Shown here in pieces: positions 6,814 to 12,175 of a stretch of DNA of 12,175 bases (positions within the stretch are counted from its first letter, which is position 1; the number at the start of each line of letters is the position of its first letter). The translations under genes were made by a program, and so were the position numbers. Below the pieces are notes generated by a model, which was given only the letters and a program-made list of their open reading frames with translations, had not been told where the DNA came from and made no database searches. Source of the DNA: Clostridiales bacterium (GTDB lineage Bacteria; Bacillota; Clostridia; Oscillospirales; Ruminococcaceae); the NCBI GenBank assembly GCA_029007575.1, contig JAQXIB010000157.1:1-12175 (forward strand), read 5' to 3'.

Positions 6814-7626
6814 TCAGAATTTACCGCCACCGCCGCCGTGCGTCGTACCGGAGGACGAAGTGTGTATACTGGATCCGCCGCCGGAGCTGCTTGTTTCTTC
6901 CGGCCTTACCCTGCGGTCAACATGAGCATAGAGAAACAGGTCACGGCTCTCGGTCACATGCATGCTGTTTGCCTTAACATAGTTACTCGCCGCCGATTGG
7001 AACCGCACCGTTTTCAGATTGCCTTTCATAATTCCGGTAACAATCAACGCGATCACCAAGCCGAACGCCAACGCGATAAACAGATTCCACAAAACATTGA
7101 AGGGTTCTTTCGGAAGATTGCCTATATCATAGGGCGTTCCCGTCTTTGCCTGGGTGAAAAAGTCGTCGCACAGCTCGGCATAGGTGGTAAACGCCTCTGC
7201 ATAATCGCCGTCACTCAGGTCGGACAGGAATTTTTCCGAGATATATTCGATTCCGGCATCCGTAATGGCAGTGATGCCATAACCGGTGGTAGAAATCCAC
7301 CAATCCCGATCTTCCATACTTACAAGGAGCAGCACACCGTCCTTGTCTGCTCCGAAGCCGTAACCGTTGTAATCATAAAAATCATCGGCATAGTTCATGG
7401 GCATTTTTCCGTCCAGAGAGTCCGCCGTTACCACGACGACATCCGCCTGCTGTCTTTCGCTGATTTCGTTCAGTTTGGAGAGCAGAGTGCTTTCCTCGCT
7501 ATCGGTCAGCAGGTCGGCGTTATCCACCAACCGCGGCAGGTCGCCTGTGGCAAATGCAGGAATCACCGCCGTCATACAAAGGAGTAATGCGAACAATACC
7601 GTCAATATACTTTTCTTCATCTTCAT
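6814..7626 (-). CDS. TPM-domain membrane protein (YgcG-like)
   Basis: 270 residues. I chose the ATG at 7624-7626 because AGGAGGT (7634-7640) lies 7 bases upstream; an earlier in-frame start at 7683 lies inside the upstream gene. Seen: a signal peptide or signal anchor (about 1-26: KK, then ILTVLFALLLCMTAVIPAFA), a TPM domain (about 31-158) with LVDNADLLT, ADVVVVTADSLDGK, YADDFYDYNGYGFG and DRDWWISTTGYG, a membrane helix (about 177-200), then a basic segment and a Ser/Gly-rich tail ending THGGGGGKF. That order is the same as in YgcG-type proteins. The TPM (Psb32/MOLO-1) domain faces outside and is linked to membrane-protein quality control in plants and channel modulation in animals; its bacterial role is unclear. 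It is the last gene of the SPFH operon; its ribosome site overlaps the stop of the zinc-ribbon gene. The poly-Gly end is a common family feature. Confidence 0.88.
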   Translation of the reverse strand: MKMKKSILTVLFALLLCMTAVIPAFATGDLPRLVDNADLLTDSEESTLLSKLNEISERQQADVVVVTADSLDGKMPMNYADDFYDYNGYGFGADKDGVLLLVSMEDRDWWISTTGYGITAITDAGIEYISEKFLSDLSDGDYAEAFTTYAELCDDFFTQAKTGTPYDIGNLPKEPFNVLWNLFIALAFGLVIALIVTGIMKGNLKTVRFQSAASNYVKANSMHVTESRDLFLYAHVDRRVRPEETSSSGGGSSIHTSSSGTTHGGGGGKF

Positions 7627-7639
7627 TGTCAGCACCTCC

Positions 7640-8725
7640 TTACAGCAGCCACAGCAGATAGGATACCGCGAAAACGACGGCACCTATGATGCCGGTTAAG
7701 CCGAAAAGCCATTTTTTGTAGGCAGACTTGTCAAGCGGCAGATCGCCCACCAGCTTGCCGGTCTGGCCGTTCATGGCAAAGGTGTACTTTTGGCCTTTCC
7801 ATGTAGTATTCAAAAGCCACACGGGATACAGAGCATATTTCGCCTGCCCATTTTGCAACTGAATACTGGTTGCCTCCGGCGTGACCGAGGTATAGCCCTG
7901 CACCGTGGCTGCAAAGACATCGGCAGTGCTTTGCTTGATTCTTGCATTGGCACGGTCGATACTCTGCTCGGCGTCCACATCATACTTATCAGCCAGATAT
8001 CCGGCGAGATACGCCGTCTGGAAATCCACTGCTTCCGAGAAATCAAACGGCTCGATGGATTCCATCAAATCATCCGCCATTTTGCTGGAGCCGTCCACCG
8101 GCACCCGTTCAAAGGCGATACTGCCGCCACGGGTGACCGAAAAAAAGCTGGTTTCCGTATAGTTGTAATTACTGTCGCTCCAAGCACGCACACGAGTAGC
8201 CTTGTAGCGGATATTAGCGTTAGCATCCGCGTCGAAGATCCAGAACGGCACATACACGCCCTTGACCTCGTCGATATGGTTCTGATCCTTAAATACTTTC
8301 GGCAGGAGTTTTTTGCCGCCGTAATGCTTATTCAGCGCCGCCTTCGCCGCTTTTTTATCCAGCTTGAACGGGATCACATAGTCCGGCTTCAAAGCCCCCG
8401 AGAACTGGTCCATCATCACCACGGGGTTTCCGCAAAAAGGGCAGGAAGTTGCCGCGGTATTGACATCACCCACAATTTCGCCGCCGCAGGACTTGCAGAC
8501 ATAGGAACGCAGTCCCTCTGCTTCACCCTCCTGCCACTCGGCTCCGGCAGTGCTTTTCCATTTCATTTCGTCTGCCTGTTCACTTTTTAGTTCGTTATCA
8601 TAGTTTTTGAGTGTTTCCATCTCAAATTCCGTATCGCAGTACGGACATTTCATTTTCTGTAACGTGCTGTCAAAGGCGATAGCACCGCCGCAGCACGGAC
8701 ACTTATATTCCTGTAATACTGCCAT
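7640..8725 (-). CDS. Double zinc-ribbon membrane-anchored protein (TFIIB-type zinc ribbon family)
   Basis: 361 residues; AAGGAG (8734-8739) is 8 bases before the ATG. Seen: a first zinc ribbon C9/C12-C27/C30 (CPCCGG...CPYCDTEF), a charged linker, a second ribbon C77/C80-C95/C98 (CKSCGGEIV...CPFCGNPVV), then a domain beginning PDYVIPFKLDK with KGVYVPFWIFDA (about 155-170), a long alpha/beta region, and one C-terminal membrane helix (about 341-361) as a tail anchor. Proteins of this layout are usually labelled TFIIB-type zinc ribbon or helicase-like in Firmicute genomes, but no helicase motif is present here. They commonly sit beside SPFH/zinc-ribbon and TPM genes, as in this operon. The ribbons should face the cytoplasm. 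Inferred role: a partner or adaptor of the SPFH protein at the membrane; the molecular function is unknown to me. Confidence 0.82.
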   Translation of the reverse strand: MAVLQEYKCPCCGGAIAFDSTLQKMKCPYCDTEFEMETLKNYDNELKSEQADEMKWKSTAGAEWQEGEAEGLRSYVCKSCGGEIVGDVNTAATSCPFCGNPVVMMDQFSGALKPDYVIPFKLDKKAAKAALNKHYGGKKLLPKVFKDQNHIDEVKGVYVPFWIFDADANANIRYKATRVRAWSDSNYNYTETSFFSVTRGGSIAFERVPVDGSSKMADDLMESIEPFDFSEAVDFQTAYLAGYLADKYDVDAEQSIDRANARIKQSTADVFAATVQGYTSVTPEATSIQLQNGQAKYALYPVWLLNTTWKGQKYTFAMNGQTGKLVGDLPLDKSAYKKWLFGLTGIIGAVVFAVSYLLWLL

Positions 8726-8742
8726 TCGATCATCTCCTTGTG

Positions 8743-9043
8743 TTAATCTGCGTTTTCGGCAAGTCGGTAAGAGAAGTCTTCCAGCTCTTCTTGCGCATCA
8801 TAGGTCACGCATTGGCTTCCGTCCGAAAAGGTCAGACAAAAGCTGTATGTCGTCTCATCCATGACCTCAAAGGGAATATCCGCAGCAACAATCCATATGC
8901 CCGCAGGATATGGATATCGCACTGATCTCCGATAGTTTGTGCTGCGCAGGCTTCGGTGCTTTATTGCACCCGAACAGTCCCCCTAAAGCTACCAAGATTC
9001 CCACTATCTCCACCGCCTTTTTGAGAACCTTACCGCGCATCAT
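8743..9043 (-). pseudogene. Small lipoprotein gene, frameshifted in this sequence
   Basis: Seen: from ATG at 9041-9043 (or 9038-9040) the frame encodes a short basic start, a hydrophobic stretch and a lipobox, VALGGLFGC, then NKAPKPAQHKLSEISAISISC, and stops early at 8867-8869. A different frame carries on without a stop to TAA at 8743-8745 (IWIVAADIPFEVMDETTYSF, then CLTFSDGSQCVTYDAQEELE). The two join smoothly as ...SISCGIWIVAAD... if one base of the CCC run at 8900-8902 is removed, giving about 99 residues. The start overlaps the end of the SPFH gene by 11-14 bases and has no close ribosome site, so it depends on coupling. The restored tail ends 17 bases before the zinc-ribbon start. Either a true recent loss, a sequencing error, or rarely programmed slippage. 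Without the shift the product is a 58-59-residue peptide with the lipid anchor. I do not recognise a named family. Confidence 0.7.
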
Positions 9044-10421
9044 TATCGTCAAAGGGATCTCCGCACTCCGGGCAGAATTTCGGCGGTTTCGTGCCTTTTT
9101 CCGGCTCCCAACCGCATTTGTCACAACGGTACTGGGGAACGCCTGCGGGCTTCTTTGCACCACAGTTCTGGCAGAACTTGCCCTTGTTCACCGTACCACA
9201 GGAGCAGGTCCAGCCCTCGGTATCCGCCGGCTTCGGAGAACCGCATTCCGGGCAGAACTTGCCGGTTGCGGTGGCTCCGCAGGAGCATTTCCATGCGCCC
9301 GCTTGCACAGGCTCCGGCTTTTTAGCGCCGCACTCCGGGCAGAACTTGCCGGTGGCTGTTGCCCCGCAGGAGCATTTCCAACTGTCTGCCGCTTGTTGCT
9401 GCTGTGCGCCCATATTATAAAGGCTCTGTGCGGCACCGAAGCCGCCCTGACCTCCCATGCCAACCATGCCCATACCCATAAAGCCGGTCATGGCGCCTGC
9501 AGAGTTGCCTGCCGCGGTCTGCATAGCGTCAGCAGTGGCGTTTGTCATCTTGCCCGCCATCATAAATGGATTAGAGCCGACATTTGCAGCGTCCTCCAGT
9601 TCGTTGATCTTCTTCATATCCTCAGCAGTCAGGGTGATCGGGTTGAGGGCAATCTTACCGACCGAAATACCCCTGTTTTCGATCCATTCCTGCTTCAGTG
9701 CGTCATTCATTGCCGCTTTCAGTTCGTTTGCTTTCGCCGGAAGCTGTGCAGGGCGAAGCTCCTGCTCGGCAAGAGCGCCGAGCGCCGGCTGTAATGCATC
9801 GATAAATTCAGATTTAAGCTGCTCGTCGATCTGATCTCTTGTAAACTCATTCTCTACGTTACCGCAAAGTCTTGTATAGAACAGCAGTGGATCAGAAATC
9901 ACATAGGTGTATACACCGTTGCAACGAACTTGCACCGTTCTGCTGATACCGATACGCTTGTTGACAACCTCGAACATGATGGGGCTCGGAGTGCCGAATT
10001 TGTTGCCGATAATTTCCTTAGTATTAAAGTAATACACCCGCTGATCTTTGCCGGTGTCACCGCCGTATGCAAAACGTTTGCCGATGGTTTTGAAGGTATC
10101 AACAATGCTATCCCCAAGCTTGCCGGCAAAGATGCTCGGCTCGGTGGAAGTGTCGTATGTAAATTCGCCCGGCTCAGCGCAGACCTCCACAATCTTGCCC
10201 TGTTCCACGATGATCATACACTGTCCGTCAGCCACCGCGATGCCCGATCCGTTGGAAATAATGTTATCGTTTCCCTTTGTGTTGGAGGAACGCCCACTTA
10301 CGCGTTTCTCCCCTTTTCTCATCAGCACATCGTTCGGAAGTGAATCACAATAGAAAAATTCTTTCCATTGATCTGCCAGCGTACCTCCCAGTGCGCCGAT
10401 TCCTGCTTTAATCAGTCCCAT
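9030..10421 (-). CDS. SPFH-domain protein with four C-terminal zinc ribbons (YdjI-like)
   Basis: 463 residues; AAAGGAG (10430-10436) is 8 bases before the ATG. Seen: a conserved start (LADQWKEFFYCDSLPNDVLM), an SPFH-type core (about 50-250) with GQCMIIVEQGKIVEVCAEPG and VQVRCNGVYTYVISDP, a helical part (about 195-285), a Gly/Met-rich flexible segment (about 305-335), a short Gln run, then zinc ribbons at C350/C352-C361/C364, C379/C381-C390/C393, C406/C408-C417/C420 and C433/C436-C450/C453. The first three have an unusual C-x-C first half inside W-[KT]-C-S-C-G. The layout matches the Firmicute YdjI/'virion core protein' SPFH family, which usually carries fewer ribbons. There is no clear membrane helix, so it probably associates peripherally and forms a scaffold or ring. 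Inferred role: membrane microdomain organiser acting with the two zinc-ribbon and TPM partners. Ribbons two and one are near-identical in DNA, showing recent expansion. Confidence 0.87.
   Translation of the reverse strand: MGLIKAGIGALGGTLADQWKEFFYCDSLPNDVLMRKGEKRVSGRSSNTKGNDNIISNGSGIAVADGQCMIIVEQGKIVEVCAEPGEFTYDTSTEPSIFAGKLGDSIVDTFKTIGKRFAYGGDTGKDQRVYYFNTKEIIGNKFGTPSPIMFEVVNKRIGISRTVQVRCNGVYTYVISDPLLFYTRLCGNVENEFTRDQIDEQLKSEFIDALQPALGALAEQELRPAQLPAKANELKAAMNDALKQEWIENRGISVGKIALNPITLTAEDMKKINELEDAANVGSNPFMMAGKMTNATADAMQTAAGNSAGAMTGFMGMGMVGMGGQGGFGAAQSLYNMGAQQQQAADSWKCSCGATATGKFCPECGAKKPEPVQAGAWKCSCGATATGKFCPECGSPKPADTEGWTCSCGTVNKGKFCQNCGAKKPAGVPQYRCDKCGWEPEKGTKPPKFCPECGDPFDDNDAR
9241..9380 (-). 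repeat. Tandem 87-base zinc-ribbon unit duplication in the SPFH gene
   Basis: Seen: 9241-9293 and 9328-9380 match at about 48 of 53 bases, with a period of 87 bases (29 codons), and encode WKCSCGATATGKFCPECG twice without an amino-acid change. A third, more diverged copy lies toward the gene's 3' end (WTCSCGTVNKGKFCQNCG). Close DNA identity with only silent changes shows a recent duplication or gene conversion under selection for the ribbon. Confidence 0.85.
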
Positions 10422-10472
10422 AATGATGACTCCTTTTCGTATATATTTTTTTCCGGTTCTGTACCGGATGGT

Positions 10473-10751
10473 TTACTGTTGCTTAAATGATTTCCCGGAG
10501 GAATAAGGATTTTTATTTTCTTTCGGAGGATCGGGTGTACTGTTGCATTTTCCCGCCCAGCCGATGACAAGCATCCACAGGATCAGTCCGAGGATCCAAA
10601 GACCGAGAGCGAGGACCGCCCACCAAATCGACCAGCCGAGCCAAAAGTGCAGAACAAACAGGATGACGGCGGGAATCATGCCCTCCAAATTGAGCAGCAT
10701 ATTGATCAACAGGCAGAGCAAAAAGCTCCCGTTCCGTTTTGTTCTGCGCAT
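10473..10751 (-). CDS. Small two-helix membrane protein, first gene of the SPFH operon
   Basis: 92 residues; GGAGG (10760-10766 region) lies 8 bases before the ATG, a strong site. Seen: a basic N-terminus (MRRTKRNG), hydrophobic segments at about 10-20 and 25-42, a main very hydrophobic Trp-rich helix at about 44-66 (WWAVLALGLWILGLILWMLV), and a polar Pro/Lys/Ser tail (70-92). The tail is probably cytoplasmic. It is 51 bases upstream of the SPFH gene on the same strand, with no terminator between them. I do not recognise a family; small partner membrane proteins of this kind often recruit SPFH proteins, which would fit an SPFH protein lacking its own helix. That role is inference. No strong promoter is visible just upstream (see the next spacer entry). 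Confidence 0.75.
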   Translation of the reverse strand: MRRTKRNGSFLLCLLINMLLNLEGMIPAVILFVLHFWLGWSIWWAVLALGLWILGLILWMLVIGWAGKCNSTPDPPKENKNPYSSGKSFKQQ

Positions 10752-10786
10752 TTTGTCAGCCTCCTTTCACGGTTTTATCCTGCGCT

Positions 10787-10951
10787 CAGTACCTGCCATT
10801 GAACTATCTCGATATTGCACTTATAGATCAGACTGTCCGATACGGCATAAAGCTGTTCCCGGACAAATTGGTCTTTGTGATCTGTACCGAGAGCAAGACC
10901 AGATTAAACGAAGCGGCTGCAAACAAATATCTTGCTTATACTAAAATCTAA
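10787..10951 (+). pseudogene. Plus-strand gene fragment ending in the hairpin element
   Basis: Seen: an open frame whose text turns protein-like at about 10787 (QYLPLNYLDIALIDQTVRYG, then KLFPDKLVFVICTESKTRLN) and ends ...KYLAYTKI with TAA at 10949-10951. Upstream of 10787 the same frame is the complement of the two-helix membrane protein gene's start and ribosome site, so no natural start exists. Inferred: the last 50-odd codons of a gene whose front was lost when the SPFH operon or another segment came to lie beside it. I do not recognise the family. The final codons and the stop come from the left arm of the inverted repeat. Confidence 0.35.
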
Positions 10952-11095
10952 TTGAAAGCTTTAATCGATTTCCGAGGATGAATTGTGTCAGAAAAGGCAG
11001 ACGACACCGCTGGGCTGACGCCCAGCAAGGAGGATAACGCTTTCTGGCGCAATTCAGACCGGAAAGAATGAAAGTATTTCATTAGATTTTAGTAT
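10938..11095. repeat. Long imperfect inverted repeat (about 57-base arms) with inner hairpin
   Basis: Seen: left arm 10938-10994 and right arm 11041-11095 can pair at about 45 positions. Blocks are 15 exact pairs at the outer end (ATACTAAAATCTAAT), then GAAA/TTTC, CTTT/AAAG, TTTCCG/CGGAAA, TGAATTG/CAATTCA, and nine inner pairs that include two G-U wobbles on the plus-strand RNA. The 46-base tip holds a second perfect hairpin (11009-11026) and an AAGGAGG. The outer ends are flanked by TA, as for IS630/mariner-type targets, but this is weak because TA is self-complementary. It could be a MITE-like insertion or a structured RNA. No T-run follows, so it is not a standard terminator. Confidence 0.8.
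11009..11026. other. Perfect GC-rich hairpin at the tip of the inverted repeat
   Basis: Seen: GCTGGGC (11009-11015), loop TGAC, GCCCAGC (11020-11026), followed directly by AAGGAGG (11027-11033). A second possible stem, GTGTC (10985-10989) with GACAC (11003-11007), competes with the long arm pairing. I compared it by eye with common riboswitch and ribozyme consensus patterns and found no match. Confidence 0.7.
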
Positions 11096-11186
11096 TAGTC
11101 AGCAAACGGAATATGTATGCAAGGATAATGGCTACCGATACCAGCACGGCAGAAAACATGTTTTTCTGTACTTTTTTACGAGGCAT
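11082..11186 (-). CDS. Small 34-residue membrane peptide
   Basis: Seen: ATG at 11184-11186, 34 codons, TAA at 11082-11084. The peptide has a basic N-terminus (MPRKKVQKN), one hydrophobic helix (about 11-29: FSAVLVSVAIILAYIFRLL) and a short polar tail (TNTKI). AAAGGAAG (11195-11202) lies 8 bases upstream, and a good promoter (11278-11306) lies about 85 bases above the start, so it has full expression signals despite its size. The last four codons and the stop lie within the right arm of the inverted repeat. Alternatives: a small regulatory or type I toxin-like membrane peptide, or the truncated front of a longer membrane protein cut by insertion of the repeat. No antisense RNA promoter could be assigned. 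I do not recognise a family. Confidence 0.45.
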   Translation of the reverse strand: MPRKKVQKNMFSAVLVSVAIILAYIFRLLTNTKI

Positions 11187-11277
11187 AAACCTCGCTTCCT
11201 TTTTCAGATAAGGAATACCCTTTGTCCATTTTTTATTTCACACATGGCTTTGGTGATGGGCATAAGATACATCATAT

Positions 11278-11306
11278 ATTGTAACGTAACTTTTTGAAAA
11301 TTTCAA
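11278..11306 (-). promoter_or_regulatory. Promoter of the 34-residue peptide gene
   Basis: Seen: -35 TTGAAA (11301-11306) and -10 TACAAT (11278-11283), spacer 17 bases, on the minus strand. Transcription would begin near 11271 and read the peptide gene and then the long inverted repeat. Confidence 0.5.
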
Positions 11307-11400
11307 CCATAGTGATCTGTTTTAGTGATTGTTTCTCAATCAAAGCACATTAATATATAATAAAGCGTAAATACTTCTTAAAATCAACAATTGGGGATAT

Positions 11401-11447
11401 AAAAAAAGATAAACCTGCTTCATTTTTACCTTTGAAACAGGTTTATC
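11401..11447 (-). terminator. Intrinsic terminator, minus strand
   Basis: Seen: stem arms GATAAACCTG (11408-11417) and CAGGTTTATC (11438-11447), ten exact pairs, extended inward by TTC/GAA after one mismatch. On the minus strand it is followed by seven T's (11401-11407). It would end transcripts from the surface protein gene, about 270 bases downstream of that gene's stop, or from a short RNA starting near 11530. Confidence 0.75.
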
Positions 11448-11534
11448 TATCATGGTACGAACAACAGGAATCAAATCTTGGTAAAGGTATCTTCACTTGA
11501 ATCTGACGGAAGCGCCGTCTCAGAAAAAAGACAC

Positions 11535-11557
11535 ATTATAACATATGGTATTATACC
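11535..11557 (-). promoter_or_regulatory. Palindrome and -10-like box upstream of the terminator
   Basis: Seen: an 11-base palindrome GGTATTATACC (11547-11557) beside TATAAT on the minus strand (11535-11540). The -35 for this -10 is poor. If used, transcription would start near 11530 and end at 11401, giving an RNA of about 130 bases; the palindrome would then be placed as an operator in the spacer. Confidence 0.25.
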
Positions 11558-11715
11558 TAAAAGTGATCCGGCCGAGCTTTACTTGTTGCCTCCACTATCA
11601 GCAAAGAGCCAAAACAAAAGTCAATACATTATTTTGGTTTTTTGCTCTGTGTCTGATTATTTTAAACAGGTTAAAGACTATAAATTTGAATCAGCTACCT
11701 TCGAATGTTTTAGCT

Positions 11716-12175
11716 TCATTTGAATCGTTTGATGATGAGCGGAATTCCTGTTGCACACATTATGATAACAAGCGTCAACATCAGCAAAATGAGAAAGAGC
11801 CGACTTGCAATATCGCCAGTCATGGGAGAAACTTGACTAATAGAATTGTCCGGTTTATCGGCAACGGCGTCTGATTGGCCAGGCGAGTCAAGATTCTCTT
11901 TTGGTTTTTCTTCCGTTTTATCTGGAAGAGGATTGTCTACACCACTGCGAGCCGTTCCTATAACGGAAAGCACTTCATAGGCAGCTGCGTTCCAAGTGAT
12001 ATCGCCGTTTCCAACTGATACAGGCTTGATAGTGAGCGTAACACTTTCCTTGCCTGCGGTATACTTGGCAGGTATCTGAAATGAATCATCAGCCCAACAA
12101 TAAAACCTATTCCTTCGGAATTAATATTCGCTTTAAAATAATGAAAGGTGTTTTTGGCGGCAGGCAGGACAGATT
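11716..12175 (-). pseudogene. C-terminal part of a surface protein with wall-anchor-like tail, apparently frameshifted
   Basis: Partial: the 5' end is outside the window. Seen from the stop (TGA, 11716-11718) backward: a basic end IIKRFK, a membrane helix (LFLILLMLTLVIIMCATGIPL), the motif SPMTGD, a Pro/Lys/Asp-rich linker (DKTEEKPKENLDSPGQSD), then a beta domain with DDSFQIPAKYTAGKESVTLTI and WNAAAYEVLSVI. That beta pattern resembles domains at the end of some secreted glycosidases (IPA.YT.GK). SPMTGD plus helix plus basic tail is like an LPXTG-variant sorting signal, so wall anchoring or a simple membrane anchor is likely. The frame of the beta domain meets a TAA about 12125-12128, while the upstream part (NTFHYFKANINSEGIGF) is in another frame. 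They join as ...EGIGFYCWADD... if one T is added to the T-run at 12102-12105. Either an inactivated gene or a sequencing error. Confidence 0.6.

Larger units (their letters stand above)
10752..11081. other. Spacer with gene fragment and long hairpin element
   Basis: It contains the upstream region of the SPFH operon, a plus-strand coding fragment (10787-10951) and the long inverted repeat (10938-11095). On the minus strand only a weak promoter can be proposed for the SPFH operon (TTCAAT near 10796-10801 with ATAAAA about 19 bases downstream), so the operon's true promoter is unresolved. No intact gene is seen. Confidence 0.5.
11187..11715. other. Gene-poor AT-rich spacer of 529 bases
   Basis: It holds the promoter and leader of the 34-residue peptide (11187-11306), an AT-rich stretch with nothing recognisable (11307-11400), an intrinsic terminator (11401-11447), a palindrome with a possible promoter (11535-11557), and an imperfect hairpin with AGAGC (11605-11609) and GCTCT (11644-11648) ends. 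A plus-strand frame of 81 codons (TTG at 11478 to TGA at 11723) has AGGA 8 bases upstream, but no recognisable content and no promoter, and it overlaps the end of the next gene; I leave it uncalled. Confidence 0.5.

Noticed and set aside
6694..7587. 297-codon plus-strand frame opposite the TPM gene
   Set aside because: It is the complement of a well-supported gene with signal peptide, TPM motifs and a strong ribosome site; its own text is rich in Arg, His and Ile with no family signature.
7790..8590. 266-codon plus-strand frame opposite the zinc-ribbon gene
   Set aside because: The opposite strand carries paired CxxC ribbons and a good start; this frame has no ribosome site and shadow-like composition.
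8910..9794. 294-codon plus-strand frame opposite the SPFH gene
   Set aside because: Its repeats only mirror the zinc-ribbon duplication on the other strand.
10981..11060. Riboswitch or known ribozyme in the hairpin element
   Set aside because: By eye there is no match to the conserved cores of the TPP, SAM, c-di-GMP, glycine, guanidine, fluoride or hammerhead classes; only generic hairpins are seen.
10938..11095. Retron or CRISPR-like element
   Set aside because: No reverse transcriptase or cas gene, no spacer-repeat array; only one inverted-repeat pair.
11478..11723. 81-codon plus-strand frame in the 3' spacer
   Set aside because: TTG start with only AGGA upstream, no promoter, no recognisable motif, and it overlaps the end of the surface protein gene.
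1..12175. tRNA, rRNA, CRISPR array or complete insertion sequence
   Set aside because: No cloverleaf with a T-loop, no rRNA-like block, no regular repeat-spacer pattern and no transposase frame was found by reading both strands.

Overview
The window looks like a chromosomal stretch from a Gram-positive Firmicute, most likely a gut-type Clostridium relative (class Clostridia). The evidence is a CDP-glycerol-type polymerase gene, strong AGGAGG-like ribosome sites, moderate GC with AT-rich spacers, a C-terminal SPMTGD wall-anchor-like tail, and the family mix. The genus cannot be fixed from sequence alone.

Layout. (1) Bases 1-2166, minus strand: a tightly coupled envelope cluster in the order CPBP membrane protease, CDP-glycerol glycerophosphotransferase, YidC/Oxa1-type insertase (cut by the window edge). 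(2) Bases 2167-2854: an AT-rich, gene-poor spacer with a near-consensus promoter, a 22-base tandem duplication and two stretches that look like decayed coding sequence. (3) Bases 2855-6625: an AraC-type regulator divergent from a two-gene operon, a DMT/EamA-type transporter and a GH36 alpha-galactosidase-like enzyme. The two promoters are back to back, with symmetric inverted repeats between them, so this looks like a small self-contained sugar-use unit. (4) Bases 6814-10751, minus strand: a five-gene operon, in transcription order a two-helix membrane protein, an SPFH protein with four C-terminal zinc ribbons, a small lipoprotein (frameshifted in this sequence), a membrane-anchored double zinc-ribbon protein and a TPM-domain membrane protein. 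This is a recognisable but poorly understood Firmicute membrane module. (5) Bases 10752-12175: an accessory-looking end with a gene fragment, a long hairpin-forming inverted repeat, a 34-residue membrane peptide gene with its own promoter, an intrinsic terminator, a possible short RNA, and the 3' end of a surface protein gene that appears frameshifted.

How the genes work together. Region 1 probably builds or modifies a glycerol-phosphate wall polymer and inserts membrane proteins. Region 3 would hydrolyse alpha-galactosides in the cytoplasm under AraC control, with the transporter moving a related compound. Region 4 places SPFH scaffold, zinc-ribbon and TPM proteins at the membrane, probably as one complex or stress response. 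Nothing here is an obvious new defence system. The best candidates for something undescribed are the SPFH/zinc-ribbon/TPM operon and the hairpin element whose two arms supply the stop codons of two convergent reading frames.
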